This document shows positions 1 to 6,183 of a stretch of DNA of 7,523 bases, in pieces (positions within the stretch are counted from its first letter, which is position 1; the number at the start of each line of letters is the position of its first letter). Location: NCBI GenBank assembly GCA_035575095.1, contig DATLYF010000148.1, positions 1 to 7,523 on the forward strand, in the 5' to 3' direction. Made by a program: the position numbers and the translations under genes. Below the pieces are notes generated by a model that was not told the origin of the DNA, made no database searches, and was given only the letters and a program-made list of their open reading frames with translations. The DNA comes from DATLYF01 sp035575095. Lineage in GTDB: Bacteria > Pseudomonadota > Gammaproteobacteria > Competibacterales > Competibacteraceae.

Positions 1-376
1 AGCCGAGGATGGTGGTCTCGCGCGAGCGCCCGCCGTAGGCGACAGTGGTCGAGCCCAGGCTGAGCGGCGCCATGCGCCGCACCAGGTGGCTGCGGGTCAG
101 CGCCAGGGCATCATCCAGGGTCAGGTCGCGCGGCGTCTCGCCGAGCATCGGCGGCGGCCCGCCGCGGGTCTCGCTGCGCCCGGGCAGGACGACGAGCAGG
201 TTGCTGCCCAGGGCCGCGAACTCGCCGGCCACGTAGCGCCGCGCCCCTTCGCCCAGGGCGGTGAGCAGCACCACGGCGGCCACGCCGATGGCCATGGCGG
301 TGAGCATCAGCGCCGAGCGCAGCCGGTATCGGTCCAGCGCCCGGGCGGCGAAGCGCAGCCGGTCAGGCAGGCGCAT
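1..376 (-). CDS. MacB/FtsX-type ABC transporter permease, N-terminal 125 residues (partial)
   Basis: This is the membrane subunit of the export complex whose ATPase and adaptor lie directly upstream. Only the N-terminus is visible; the rest runs off the left edge. The chain begins MRLPDRLRFAARAL, a basic amphipathic lead-in, followed by one hydrophobic segment at about residues 22-42. After it comes the LGEGARRYVAGEF / LGSNLLVVLPG pattern (about 41-66), typical of the periplasmic core domain that follows TM1 in MacB-type permeases. By family rule three more membrane segments should lie near the missing C-terminus. The ATG sits inside the end of the ATPase gene (14-base overlap), and a GGGGAG stretch just upstream can serve as ribosome site, so translation is probably coupled. 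Family assignment is firm; substrate (drug, peptide, lipoprotein or siderophore) cannot be told. Confidence 0.85.
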   Translation of the reverse strand, partial: MRLPDRLRFAARALDRYRLRSALMLTAMAIGVAAVVLLTALGEGARRYVAGEFAALGSNLLVVLPGRSETRGGPPPMLGETPRDLTLDDALALTRSHLVRRMAPLSLGSTTVAYGGRSRETTILG

Positions 377-1055
377 GCCCGCGCTCCCCGGTGTCGCTGA
401 CGATGCGGCCGTCCACCAGGCGCAAGCAGCGCCGCGCCCGCTCGCCGATCTCCGGGTTGTGGGTGACCACGATCAGGGTGATACCCTGGCTGTTCAGCTC
501 CTCCAGGATGGCCAGCACTTCGCGCCCGGACTGGCGGTCCAGATTGCCGGTGGGCTCGTCGGCCAGCAGTACTCGTGGGTGCAGGATCATGGCGCGGGCG
601 ATGGCCACGCGCTGGCGCTGGCCGCCGGAGAGCTGATCGGGACGATGGTCAGCGCGCTCGGCCAATCCCAGGGCCTGGAGCGCCTCCGCCACCCGCCGCC
701 GCCGTTGCACCGGGGCGACGCCGGCCAGCATCAGCGGCAGCTCCACGTTCTCCGCCGCCGAGAGCCGCGGCACCAGGTGGAAGGCCTGGAAGACGAAGCC
801 GATGCGCTCGCGGCGCAGGGCCGCCAGGGCCTCGTCGTCCAACGCCCCGGTGTCACGCCCCTCCAGGCGGTAGGTGCCGGCATCGGGGCGGTCGAGCAGC
901 CCGATGATGTGCAGCAGGGTCGACTTGCCCGAGCCCGACGGCCCCATTACCGCCACATACTCGCCGGCGGCGATGCTGAGATCCACCTGGCGCAGGCCGT
1001 GCACGCGCTGCTCGCCCACCTGGAACACCCGGGTTACGCCGCTGAGCTCGATCAT
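363..1055 (-). CDS. ABC transporter ATP-binding protein, MacB/LolD type (230 aa)
   Basis: Cytoplasmic ATPase that should power the adjacent permease. All nucleotide-binding motifs are present and intact: Walker A GPSGSGKST (residues 38-46), Q-loop Gln90, signature LSGGQ (142-146), Walker B VLLADE ending in catalytic Glu167, D-loop NLD (171-173) and H-loop His199. The stretch after Walker A (HIIGLLDRPDAG) and the ADEPTGNLD segment are typical of the MacB/LolD/FtsE subfamily. At 230 residues it is a stand-alone ATPase, unlike Escherichia coli MacB, where the ATPase and membrane domains are fused. The reading frame stays open far upstream (to about 2123), but the ATG at 1055 gives the canonical start MIELSGVTRVF. 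Its ATG overlaps the adaptor stop codon (ATGA), and its own 3' end overlaps the permease start by 14 bases. Substrate unknown. Confidence 0.95.
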   Translation of the reverse strand: MIELSGVTRVFQVGEQRVHGLRQVDLSIAAGEYVAVMGPSGSGKSTLLHIIGLLDRPDAGTYRLEGRDTGALDDEALAALRRERIGFVFQAFHLVPRLSAAENVELPLMLAGVAPVQRRRRVAEALQALGLAERADHRPDQLSGGQRQRVAIARAMILHPRVLLADEPTGNLDRQSGREVLAILEELNSQGITLIVVTHNPEIGERARRCLRLVDGRIVSDTGERGHAPA

Positions 1056-2185
1056 GGCTCGGCCACCGCACGCGCGCCGGCCTCCACGCCGGCGCGATCC
1101 AGCGATACTACCACCCGCTCGCCGGCGGCCAGGCCCGCGCGCACCTCGGTCCAGTTCCAGTTGCGCAGCCCGGCCTGCACGCGGCGCTCGCGCAGGCGGC
1201 CGTCGCCGCCCAGCACCAGCGCCCGGTCGCCCTCCAGCAGCGCCTCGCTCGGCACGCGCAGGGCCCGCTCGCGGCGCTCCAGAATCACCTCCAGGTCGGC
1301 GCTGTAACCTGGCAGCAGGCGCTCGCGCACCGCCGCATCGACGAACTCCGCCTCCACCTCGACGGTGCGCGCCTGCTTCTCCAGGTCCAGCACGTAGGGG
1401 GCGATGCGCCGCACCCGGCCACCGAACACCTGGCCGGGGAAGGCGTCCAGGGTGATGCGCGCCGCCTGGCCTACGCGAATGGCGGGAGCATCGACCTCGT
1501 CGATGGGGGCGCTGACGTAGAGGCAGGAGTGGTCGATCAGGTCCACCGCCGGCGGCGTGATGATGCCGGGCGGCGAGGGTGTGACTATTTCCCCTACCTC
1601 GCCGGTGATCTCGGCCACCACCCCGGCGAACGGCGCGCGCAGCCGGGTGCGCTCCAGGGCAGCGCGGGCCACGGCTATCTGGGCCGTGCTCACCTGGACG
1701 GCGGCACGGACGGCACTGCAGGCGGCGGCGCGGGCACGAGCCTCGGTCTCGGCCTGATCGATGCGCTCCGCCGACACCAGCGCGCGCCGCTCCAGGGGCT
1801 TGAGGCGATCGGCGTCGCGCCGCGCCACCTCTGCGGTAAGGCAGGTCTCCTCGGCGCGGGAGGTGCTGGCGGCGAGCTGGCTCTCGGCTAGGGTCAACTG
1901 GGCTTTGAGGTCCTCGTTCCACAGCTCCAGCAACAACTGACCGGCGGCCACCTCGTCGCCCTTGCGCACCGCCAGCACGCTGACCTGGCCGCCGCCCGGG
2001 GGCGACAGCTTGGCACGGCGGCAGGCCTTGACGGTGCCGGCGCGGGTGTTGGCCACGGTGGCCTCTACCGCGCCCAGCTCCACGGCGCGCACCTGCACCG
2101 CCACCGGCCGCGGCCGGGTCCACCCGTACACGGCCGCTCCCGCGGCCAGCGCCACGCCCAGCGCCAGCACTACCCCGCCCTTCAT
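1052..2185 (-). CDS. Periplasmic adaptor (membrane fusion) protein, HlyD/MacA family (377 aa)
   Basis: This adaptor would link the inner-membrane ABC exporter to an outer-membrane TolC-type channel. The N-terminus has one hydrophobic segment (about 4-22) without a lipobox cysteine, so it is probably an uncleaved anchor. Next come a first lipoyl half (about 53-90, with GGGQVSVLAVRKGDEV), a long Ala/Glu/Arg-rich alpha-helical hairpin (about 91-180), the second lipoyl half from RLRAPFAGVV (182-191), a beta-barrel (about 215-300) and a membrane-proximal domain. At the hairpin tip Arg127, Leu131 and Ser138 fit the R-x3-L-x6-S (RLS) spacing known for TolC docking. Four cysteines occur, at 55, 115, 156 and 221. 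The start is supported by AGGAG at 2195-2191, five bases before the ATG. It is the first gene of the operon and its stop overlaps the ATPase start. Cargo cannot be inferred. Confidence 0.92.
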   Translation of the reverse strand: MKGGVVLALGVALAAGAAVYGWTRPRPVAVQVRAVELGAVEATVANTRAGTVKACRRAKLSPPGGGQVSVLAVRKGDEVAAGQLLLELWNEDLKAQLTLAESQLAASTSRAEETCLTAEVARRDADRLKPLERRALVSAERIDQAETEARARAAACSAVRAAVQVSTAQIAVARAALERTRLRAPFAGVVAEITGEVGEIVTPSPPGIITPPAVDLIDHSCLYVSAPIDEVDAPAIRVGQAARITLDAFPGQVFGGRVRRIAPYVLDLEKQARTVEVEAEFVDAAVRERLLPGYSADLEVILERRERALRVPSEALLEGDRALVLGGDGRLRERRVQAGLRNWNWTEVRAGLAAGERVVVSLDRAGVEAGARAVAEP

Positions 2186-2280
2186 CTCGTCTCCTCTCCG
2201 CCCGTGCGGTGGCGGTTGCGGTCCAATGCTGTTACTTTAGCGAGTTCCGGATTTCCCGTAGCTTGCCATCGCTCACACCC
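2186..2280. promoter_or_regulatory. Divergent intergenic region between the export operon and metG
   Basis: These 95 bases must hold the 5' leaders, and probably the promoters, of both the minus-strand export operon and plus-strand metG. The middle (about 2221-2260) is less GC-rich than its flanks. Only weak hexamer matches are visible: on the plus strand TTGCGG (2216-2221) and TAGCGA (2238-2243) 16 bases apart, on the minus strand TAAAGT (2239-2234) without a good -35 partner. No operator palindrome or riboswitch-like structure was recognised. The regulatory role is inferred from gene orientation. Confidence 0.5.
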
Positions 2281-4314
2281 ATGACGACGCCCATCCGCAA
2301 GATCCTGGTCACCAGCGCCCTGCCCTACGCCAACGGTCCAATCCATCTGGGGCACATGGTCGAGCACATCCAGACCGATATCTGGGTGCGCTTCCAGAAG
2401 CTATGCGGACACCAGTGCATCTATGTCTGCGCCGATGACGCCCACGGCACGCCCATCATGCTGCGCGCCCAGCAGGAGGGCATCGAGCCGGCGCAACTGA
2501 TCACGCGCATCGGCGCCGAGCACCGGGCCGATTTCGCCGAGTTCCTCATCGGCCACGACGAGTACTACAGCACCCACTCGCCGGAGAATCGCCACTACGC
2601 CGAGCTGATCTTCCGCCGCCTGCAAGAGGCCGGGCACATCGCTCAGCGCACCATCCTGCGCCCTTATGACCCCGAGAAGGGCATGTTCCTGGCCGACCGC
2701 TTCATCAAAGGCGAGTGCCCCCGCTGCGGCGCCCCCGACCAGTACGGCGACGCTTGCGAGGTGTGCGGCGCCACCTATACCCCCACCGACCTGAAGAATC
2801 CGCGCTCCATCCTCTCTGGGGCCACGCCGGTGGAGCGCGAGACTAGTCAGTTCTTCTTCAAGCTGGGCGATTTCGAGGACATGCTGCGCACCTGGCTGGA
2901 GAGCGGCCACGTGCAGGCGGAGATGGCCAACAAGCTGGAGGAATGGTTCAGGGACGGCCTCAAGGACTGGGAGATCTCCCGCGACGCGCCCTACTGGGGC
3001 TTCGAGATTCCCGGCGTGCCGGGCAAGTATTTCTATGTCTGGCTGGACGCGCCCATCGGCTACATGGCCAGCTTCAAGCATTATTGCGCGCGCAGCGGCC
3101 TGGATTTCGACGAGTTCTGGCGCTACGACTCGGACACCGAGCTCTATCACTTCATCGGCAAGGACATCGCCTACTTCCATACCCTGTTCTGGCCGGCCAT
3201 GCTGGAAGGGGCGGGCTTTCGCAAACCGACAGGGGTGTTCTGCCACGGCTTCCTCACCGTCAATGGCCAAAAGATGTCCAAGTCCCGCGGCACCTTCATC
3301 AAGGCCCGCACCTATCTGGAGCATCTGCGCCCCGAGTACCTGCGCTATTACCTGGCGAGCAAGCTGTCTGCGCGCATCGACGACCTGGACCTCAACCTGG
3401 AGGATTTCCAGAGCCGCGTCAACGCCGACCTGGTGGGCAAGGTGGTGAACATCGCCAGCCGTTCGGCTGGCTTCATCCACAAGCTGTTCGACGCACGGCT
3501 GGCGGCGGCCCTGTCCGAGCCGTTGCTGTACCGGGAATTCGTCGAGGCCGGCGCCACCATTGCCCAGTACTACGAGGAGCGGGAATTCGGCCGCGCCATG
3601 CGCGAGGTCATGGCCCTGGCCGATCGGGCCAACCAGTACATCGACGAGCGCAAGCCCTGGGTGCTGGCCAAGCAGCCGGGCGCAGCGGCGGAGGTGCAGG
3701 CGGTATGCACCATGGGGCTCAACCTGTTCCGCTTGCTGATGATCTACCTCAAGCCGGTGTTGCCCCAGGTGGCGGCCGACGCCGAGAACTTCCTCAACAT
3801 ACCGGCGCTGACTTGGGCCGACTTGCCGGAGCCGCTGCTGGGCAGCCGCATCAACCCCTTCCAGCCGCTGCTGCAGCGGGTCGAGGCAGCGCAGATCCAG
3901 GCCATGGTGGAGGCCTCCAAGGAGAGCATCGGCGCATCCGCCACACCGGCGCCCCAGGGGCCGCTGGCCGCCAACCCCATTGCACCGCCCATCACCATCG
4001 AGGACTTCGCCAAGATCGATCTGCGCGTGGCGCGCATCGCCGCCGCCGAAGCGGTGAACGGTGCTGACAAGCTGCTGCGTCTGACCCTGGACCTGGGCGG
4101 CGAGACGCGCAGCGTCTTCGCCGGCATCAAGGCCGGCTACGAGCCTGACAAGCTGGTGGGTCGACTGACCGTGATGGTGGCCAATCTAGCCCCGCGCAAG
4201 ATGCGCTTCGGCGTCTCCGAGGGCATGGTGCTGGCCGCCAGCGGCGGCGAGGGCAGTGGCATTTATCTGCTCAGCCCAGATAGCGGAGCCGAACCGGGGA
4301 TGCGGGTCAAGTGA
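2281..4314 (+). CDS. metG: Methionyl-tRNA synthetase (677 aa)
   Basis: Cytoplasmic enzyme that charges tRNA-Met and initiator tRNA with methionine using ATP. It is a class I synthetase, full length and the same size as the E. coli enzyme. The HIGH motif is HLGH at residues 22-25, within PYANGPIHLGH. A connective-peptide zinc knuckle has Cys146, Cys149, Cys159 and Cys162. The second ATP-binding signature KMSKS is at 331-335. Asn390, Arg394 and Trp460 align with residues known for CAU anticodon recognition in E. coli MetG (391, 395, 461). After an Ala/Pro-rich linker (about 545-570), a C-terminal EMAP-II/Trbp111-like tRNA-binding domain spans about 571-677; in this family it also mediates dimerisation. 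The frame is open upstream to a GTG at 2209, but the ATG at 2281 gives the standard beginning MTTPIRKILVTSALPYANG. No clear Shine-Dalgarno sequence precedes it. The gene stands alone between oppositely oriented neighbours. Confidence 0.98.
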   Translation: MTTPIRKILVTSALPYANGPIHLGHMVEHIQTDIWVRFQKLCGHQCIYVCADDAHGTPIMLRAQQEGIEPAQLITRIGAEHRADFAEFLIGHDEYYSTHSPENRHYAELIFRRLQEAGHIAQRTILRPYDPEKGMFLADRFIKGECPRCGAPDQYGDACEVCGATYTPTDLKNPRSILSGATPVERETSQFFFKLGDFEDMLRTWLESGHVQAEMANKLEEWFRDGLKDWEISRDAPYWGFEIPGVPGKYFYVWLDAPIGYMASFKHYCARSGLDFDEFWRYDSDTELYHFIGKDIAYFHTLFWPAMLEGAGFRKPTGVFCHGFLTVNGQKMSKSRGTFIKARTYLEHLRPEYLRYYLASKLSARIDDLDLNLEDFQSRVNADLVGKVVNIASRSAGFIHKLFDARLAAALSEPLLYREFVEAGATIAQYYEEREFGRAMREVMALADRANQYIDERKPWVLAKQPGAAAEVQAVCTMGLNLFRLLMIYLKPVLPQVAADAENFLNIPALTWADLPEPLLGSRINPFQPLLQRVEAAQIQAMVEASKESIGASATPAPQGPLAANPIAPPITIEDFAKIDLRVARIAAAEAVNGADKLLRLTLDLGGETRSVFAGIKAGYEPDKLVGRLTVMVANLAPRKMRFGVSEGMVLAASGGEGSGIYLLSPDSGAEPGMRVK

Positions 4315-4317
4315 GGC

Positions 4318-6111
4318 TCAGGAGCCCCGCTCCAGCAGGCGCTGGTGCAGGGCCTTGGCCTGCTCGCGGTAGGAGAAGCCCGGCAGCTCGTCGCTGCTGA
4401 GCAGCTTCTCCACCTCCTGCCGTGCCTCCGCCAGGCGATTGGCTTTTTCATAGGCGGCCGCCAGATGGTAACGGATGTCGGCCAGCTGTGGGGCGCGCAG
4501 CACCGCCTCCTGCAGCAGGCGCAGACCGCGCTCCACGTCGCCGCCATGCTGCACCAGGGTCCAGCCCAAGGTATCGAGGATCTCCGGCCGCTCCGGCGCC
4601 AGCTCGAAGGCGCGCTCGGCATAGCCGATGGCGCGGCGATCGTCGAGAGCATTGTATAGCCAGGCCAGGTTGTTGAGCGCCAGCATGTTGTCCGGCTGCT
4701 GTGCCAGGATGCGCTGGTACTCGGCGATGGCTTCCTCGCGCCGCTGCATCTGGTCCAGGTACTGGGCCAGCCGGCTGCGCACCGCGAGATCGTCGGGATG
4801 TTCCTGCAGCCAGCCGCGCAGGGTGATCAGCGCACTCTCGTCGGCCCCGGCCTGGCGCTGCACTGCCGCCAGGGCCAGAGCCAGCGGTGCGCTGGGCGCC
4901 TTGGCGTAGGCGCTGGCGTAGTTCTCGATGGCCTTGCCCAGCTCGCCCTGCTGCTGGTGCAGTTCGCCCTCCAGCTGATAGCCGACGCTGAGCTGCGGGT
5001 AGCGGCGCTGGATCTCCTGGGCGGTGGCCAGGGCCGCATCGGGCTGCCGTCCCTGCTGCTGCAGCTGGAAACGCACGATCAGCGACGGCAGGTAGTCAGG
5101 CGCAAGCGCCAGGGCCTTGTCCAGCGAGGCGGCAGCCGAGGCGCTGTCCTGGCGGCGCAGCTGGGCGGTGGCTAGCAGATGCCAGAGCTCGGCCGACTGC
5201 GGCTCGCGCTCCAGCAGCCACTGGAACTGCTGCTGGGCGCCTTCGGCGTCGCCGTTGGCCAGCAGCGCCAGACCGTAGGCGCGCACCACCGCCGGCTCCT
5301 GCGGCTGGCCCTGACGCAGCAGCTTGGCGGTGTCCAGGGCCGCGCCCAGCCGGTTCAGCTCCAGATAGCGCTTGACCAGGGACAGTCCCACGTCGTAGGC
5401 GCCCGGATGGGTCTGCCAGGCCTGCTCCAGCCATTCCGCCGCCTGTTCCGGGCGGCCGAGCTGATCGTTGACATCGGCCATGCCGAGCAGTGCATCCAGG
5501 TACTGCGGATCACGCTCCAGCACCGCGCGGTAGCGAGCTTCGGCGGCGGCCGTATCGCCTTCTTTGAGATCGAGCCGTGCCAGATTGACTTGCACCGCCA
5601 GCAGATCCGGCTGCAGCCGCAGCGCCTGCTGGAAGGACTGGCGGGCGCGGGCCACATCCCCCTTGGCCAGATAAGCCGCACCCAGCAGGTTGTGGGACAA
5701 GGGGTGGTCGGGCAGCTTGCGCACCAGGGCGCTGGCCAGTTCGATGGCGCGGTCGACGCGGCCGGCCTCCAGCTCGGCCAGCACCGCCAAGCTCTCCAGC
5801 AGCACCAGATCCTGATCTTGCCCCGGCGTGTCGCTGGCCGCGCTTGCAGCCGGGCTGGCCGGACCGCCTTCGGGCTGGGCCAGCCGATAGCGCTGCTGCA
5901 GGAGCGTTTCGGCCAGCCACCGCCAGTCTCCGCCACCACCCCGGCTTTGTATGCGCCAGGCATCGACCTGGCCGTACTGTAACAACTGCAGGAACGTGGC
6001 CGATTGCTCGGCACTCAAGGCCCACACTGGAGAAGGCTGCAAGGACACCAAGGCCAGCGCCAGCACAACGGCGCGGCACACAGCGATTGGCGAGTATGGA
6101 AGATTCAACAT
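4318..6111 (-). CDS. Exported TPR-repeat protein, PrsT-like (597 aa)
   Basis: A probable exported protein built almost wholly of tetratricopeptide repeats. It starts with a signal peptide: hydrophobic core at about 10-24 and likely cleavage after VWA (29-31). Residues 32-100 form a non-repeat region with a Gly-rich and an Ala/Ser/Pro-rich stretch. From about 104 to 595 come some 12-14 TPR-like helical pairs, for example around 138-168, 172-202, 206-236, 275-304, 308-338, 443-473, 477-506 and 511-541. The best preserved part is C-terminal: ALNNLAWLYNALDD (478-491), ILDTLGWTLVQHGG (511-524) and DIRYHLAAAYEKA (545-557), a pattern recalled from PrsT, the TPR protein of PEP-CTERM/exosortase polysaccharide clusters. 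It is shorter than typical PrsT (about 900 residues), so it may be a related family. The divergent polysaccharide-precursor genes agree with a role in polysaccharide assembly or export, as scaffold rather than enzyme. No strong ribosome site precedes the ATG at 6111. Confidence 0.85.
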   Translation of the reverse strand: MLNLPYSPIAVCRAVVLALALVSLQPSPVWALSAEQSATFLQLLQYGQVDAWRIQSRGGGGDWRWLAETLLQQRYRLAQPEGGPASPAASAASDTPGQDQDLVLLESLAVLAELEAGRVDRAIELASALVRKLPDHPLSHNLLGAAYLAKGDVARARQSFQQALRLQPDLLAVQVNLARLDLKEGDTAAAEARYRAVLERDPQYLDALLGMADVNDQLGRPEQAAEWLEQAWQTHPGAYDVGLSLVKRYLELNRLGAALDTAKLLRQGQPQEPAVVRAYGLALLANGDAEGAQQQFQWLLEREPQSAELWHLLATAQLRRQDSASAAASLDKALALAPDYLPSLIVRFQLQQQGRQPDAALATAQEIQRRYPQLSVGYQLEGELHQQQGELGKAIENYASAYAKAPSAPLALALAAVQRQAGADESALITLRGWLQEHPDDLAVRSRLAQYLDQMQRREEAIAEYQRILAQQPDNMLALNNLAWLYNALDDRRAIGYAERAFELAPERPEILDTLGWTLVQHGGDVERGLRLLQEAVLRAPQLADIRYHLAAAYEKANRLAEARQEVEKLLSSDELPGFSYREQAKALHQRLLERGS

Positions 6112-6116
6112 AGACT
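6087..6116 (+). promoter_or_regulatory. Candidate sigma-70-like promoter for the dehydrogenase operon
   Basis: TTGGCG (6087-6092) and TAGACT (6111-6116) are 18 bases apart, and each matches four of six bases of the -35 and -10 consensus. They lie in a locally AT-richer stretch that overlaps the start of the divergent TPR gene. Transcription would begin near 6123, giving a leader of about 60 bases before the dehydrogenase ATG. The gap between the two genes is only 72 bases, so promoter elements inside the neighbouring coding region are expected. The call rests on motif matching only. Confidence 0.3.
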
Positions 6117-6183
6117 TTGAGTACGCGCGACCTGGCGTTCCCCCTCTTCATCTCGCCCCAACCCATTGGGAAAGCAGAAACTT
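6112..6183. other. Divergent intergenic region between the TPR gene and the dehydrogenase gene
   Basis: A 72-base gap between two divergent start codons, carrying both 5' leaders. Its middle is pyrimidine-rich on the plus strand (CCCCCTCTTCATCTCGCCCC, 6140-6159). No good Shine-Dalgarno sequence stands before either start: the plus-strand gene has GGGAAAG about ten bases upstream, while the minus-strand gene has only AAAGTCT directly before its ATG. No operator or riboswitch was recognised. Confidence 0.5.

Noticed and set aside
261..1307. 348-residue plus-strand open frame opposite the ABC operon
   Set aside because: Low-complexity His/Arg/Ala-rich composition and no motifs; it is antisense to intact ATPase and adaptor genes.
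1056..2123. Upstream extension of the ATPase frame giving a 586-residue open frame across the adaptor gene
   Set aside because: The extension is Arg/Gly/Pro-rich antisense-like sequence with no domain. The adaptor in another frame of the same strand has full family signatures, and the ATG at 1055 is the canonical ATPase start.
2401..3480. 359-residue open frame on the minus strand opposite metG
   Set aside because: It is a shadow of GC-rich codon structure: no recognisable domain, and it lies wholly within a confidently identified metG.
4332..4345. CCAGC-AGGC-GCTGG palindrome near the TPR gene end as a terminator
   Set aside because: The five-base stem lies within coding sequence without a following T-run. 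Such short GC palindromes are frequent at this base composition.
4318..6111. Repetitive CTGC/CAGC-rich sequence as a DNA repeat array
   Set aside because: The repetition reflects Ala/Leu/Gln codons in degenerate protein TPR units; no exact long DNA repeat was seen.
5510..6166. Minus-strand frame preceded by GGGGCGAG with an ATG near 6154, upstream of the TPR start
   Set aside because: It could be a leader peptide or an earlier start, but it is in a different frame from the TPR protein and becomes shadow sequence. No frameshift is needed because the TPR frame has its own signal peptide from 6111.
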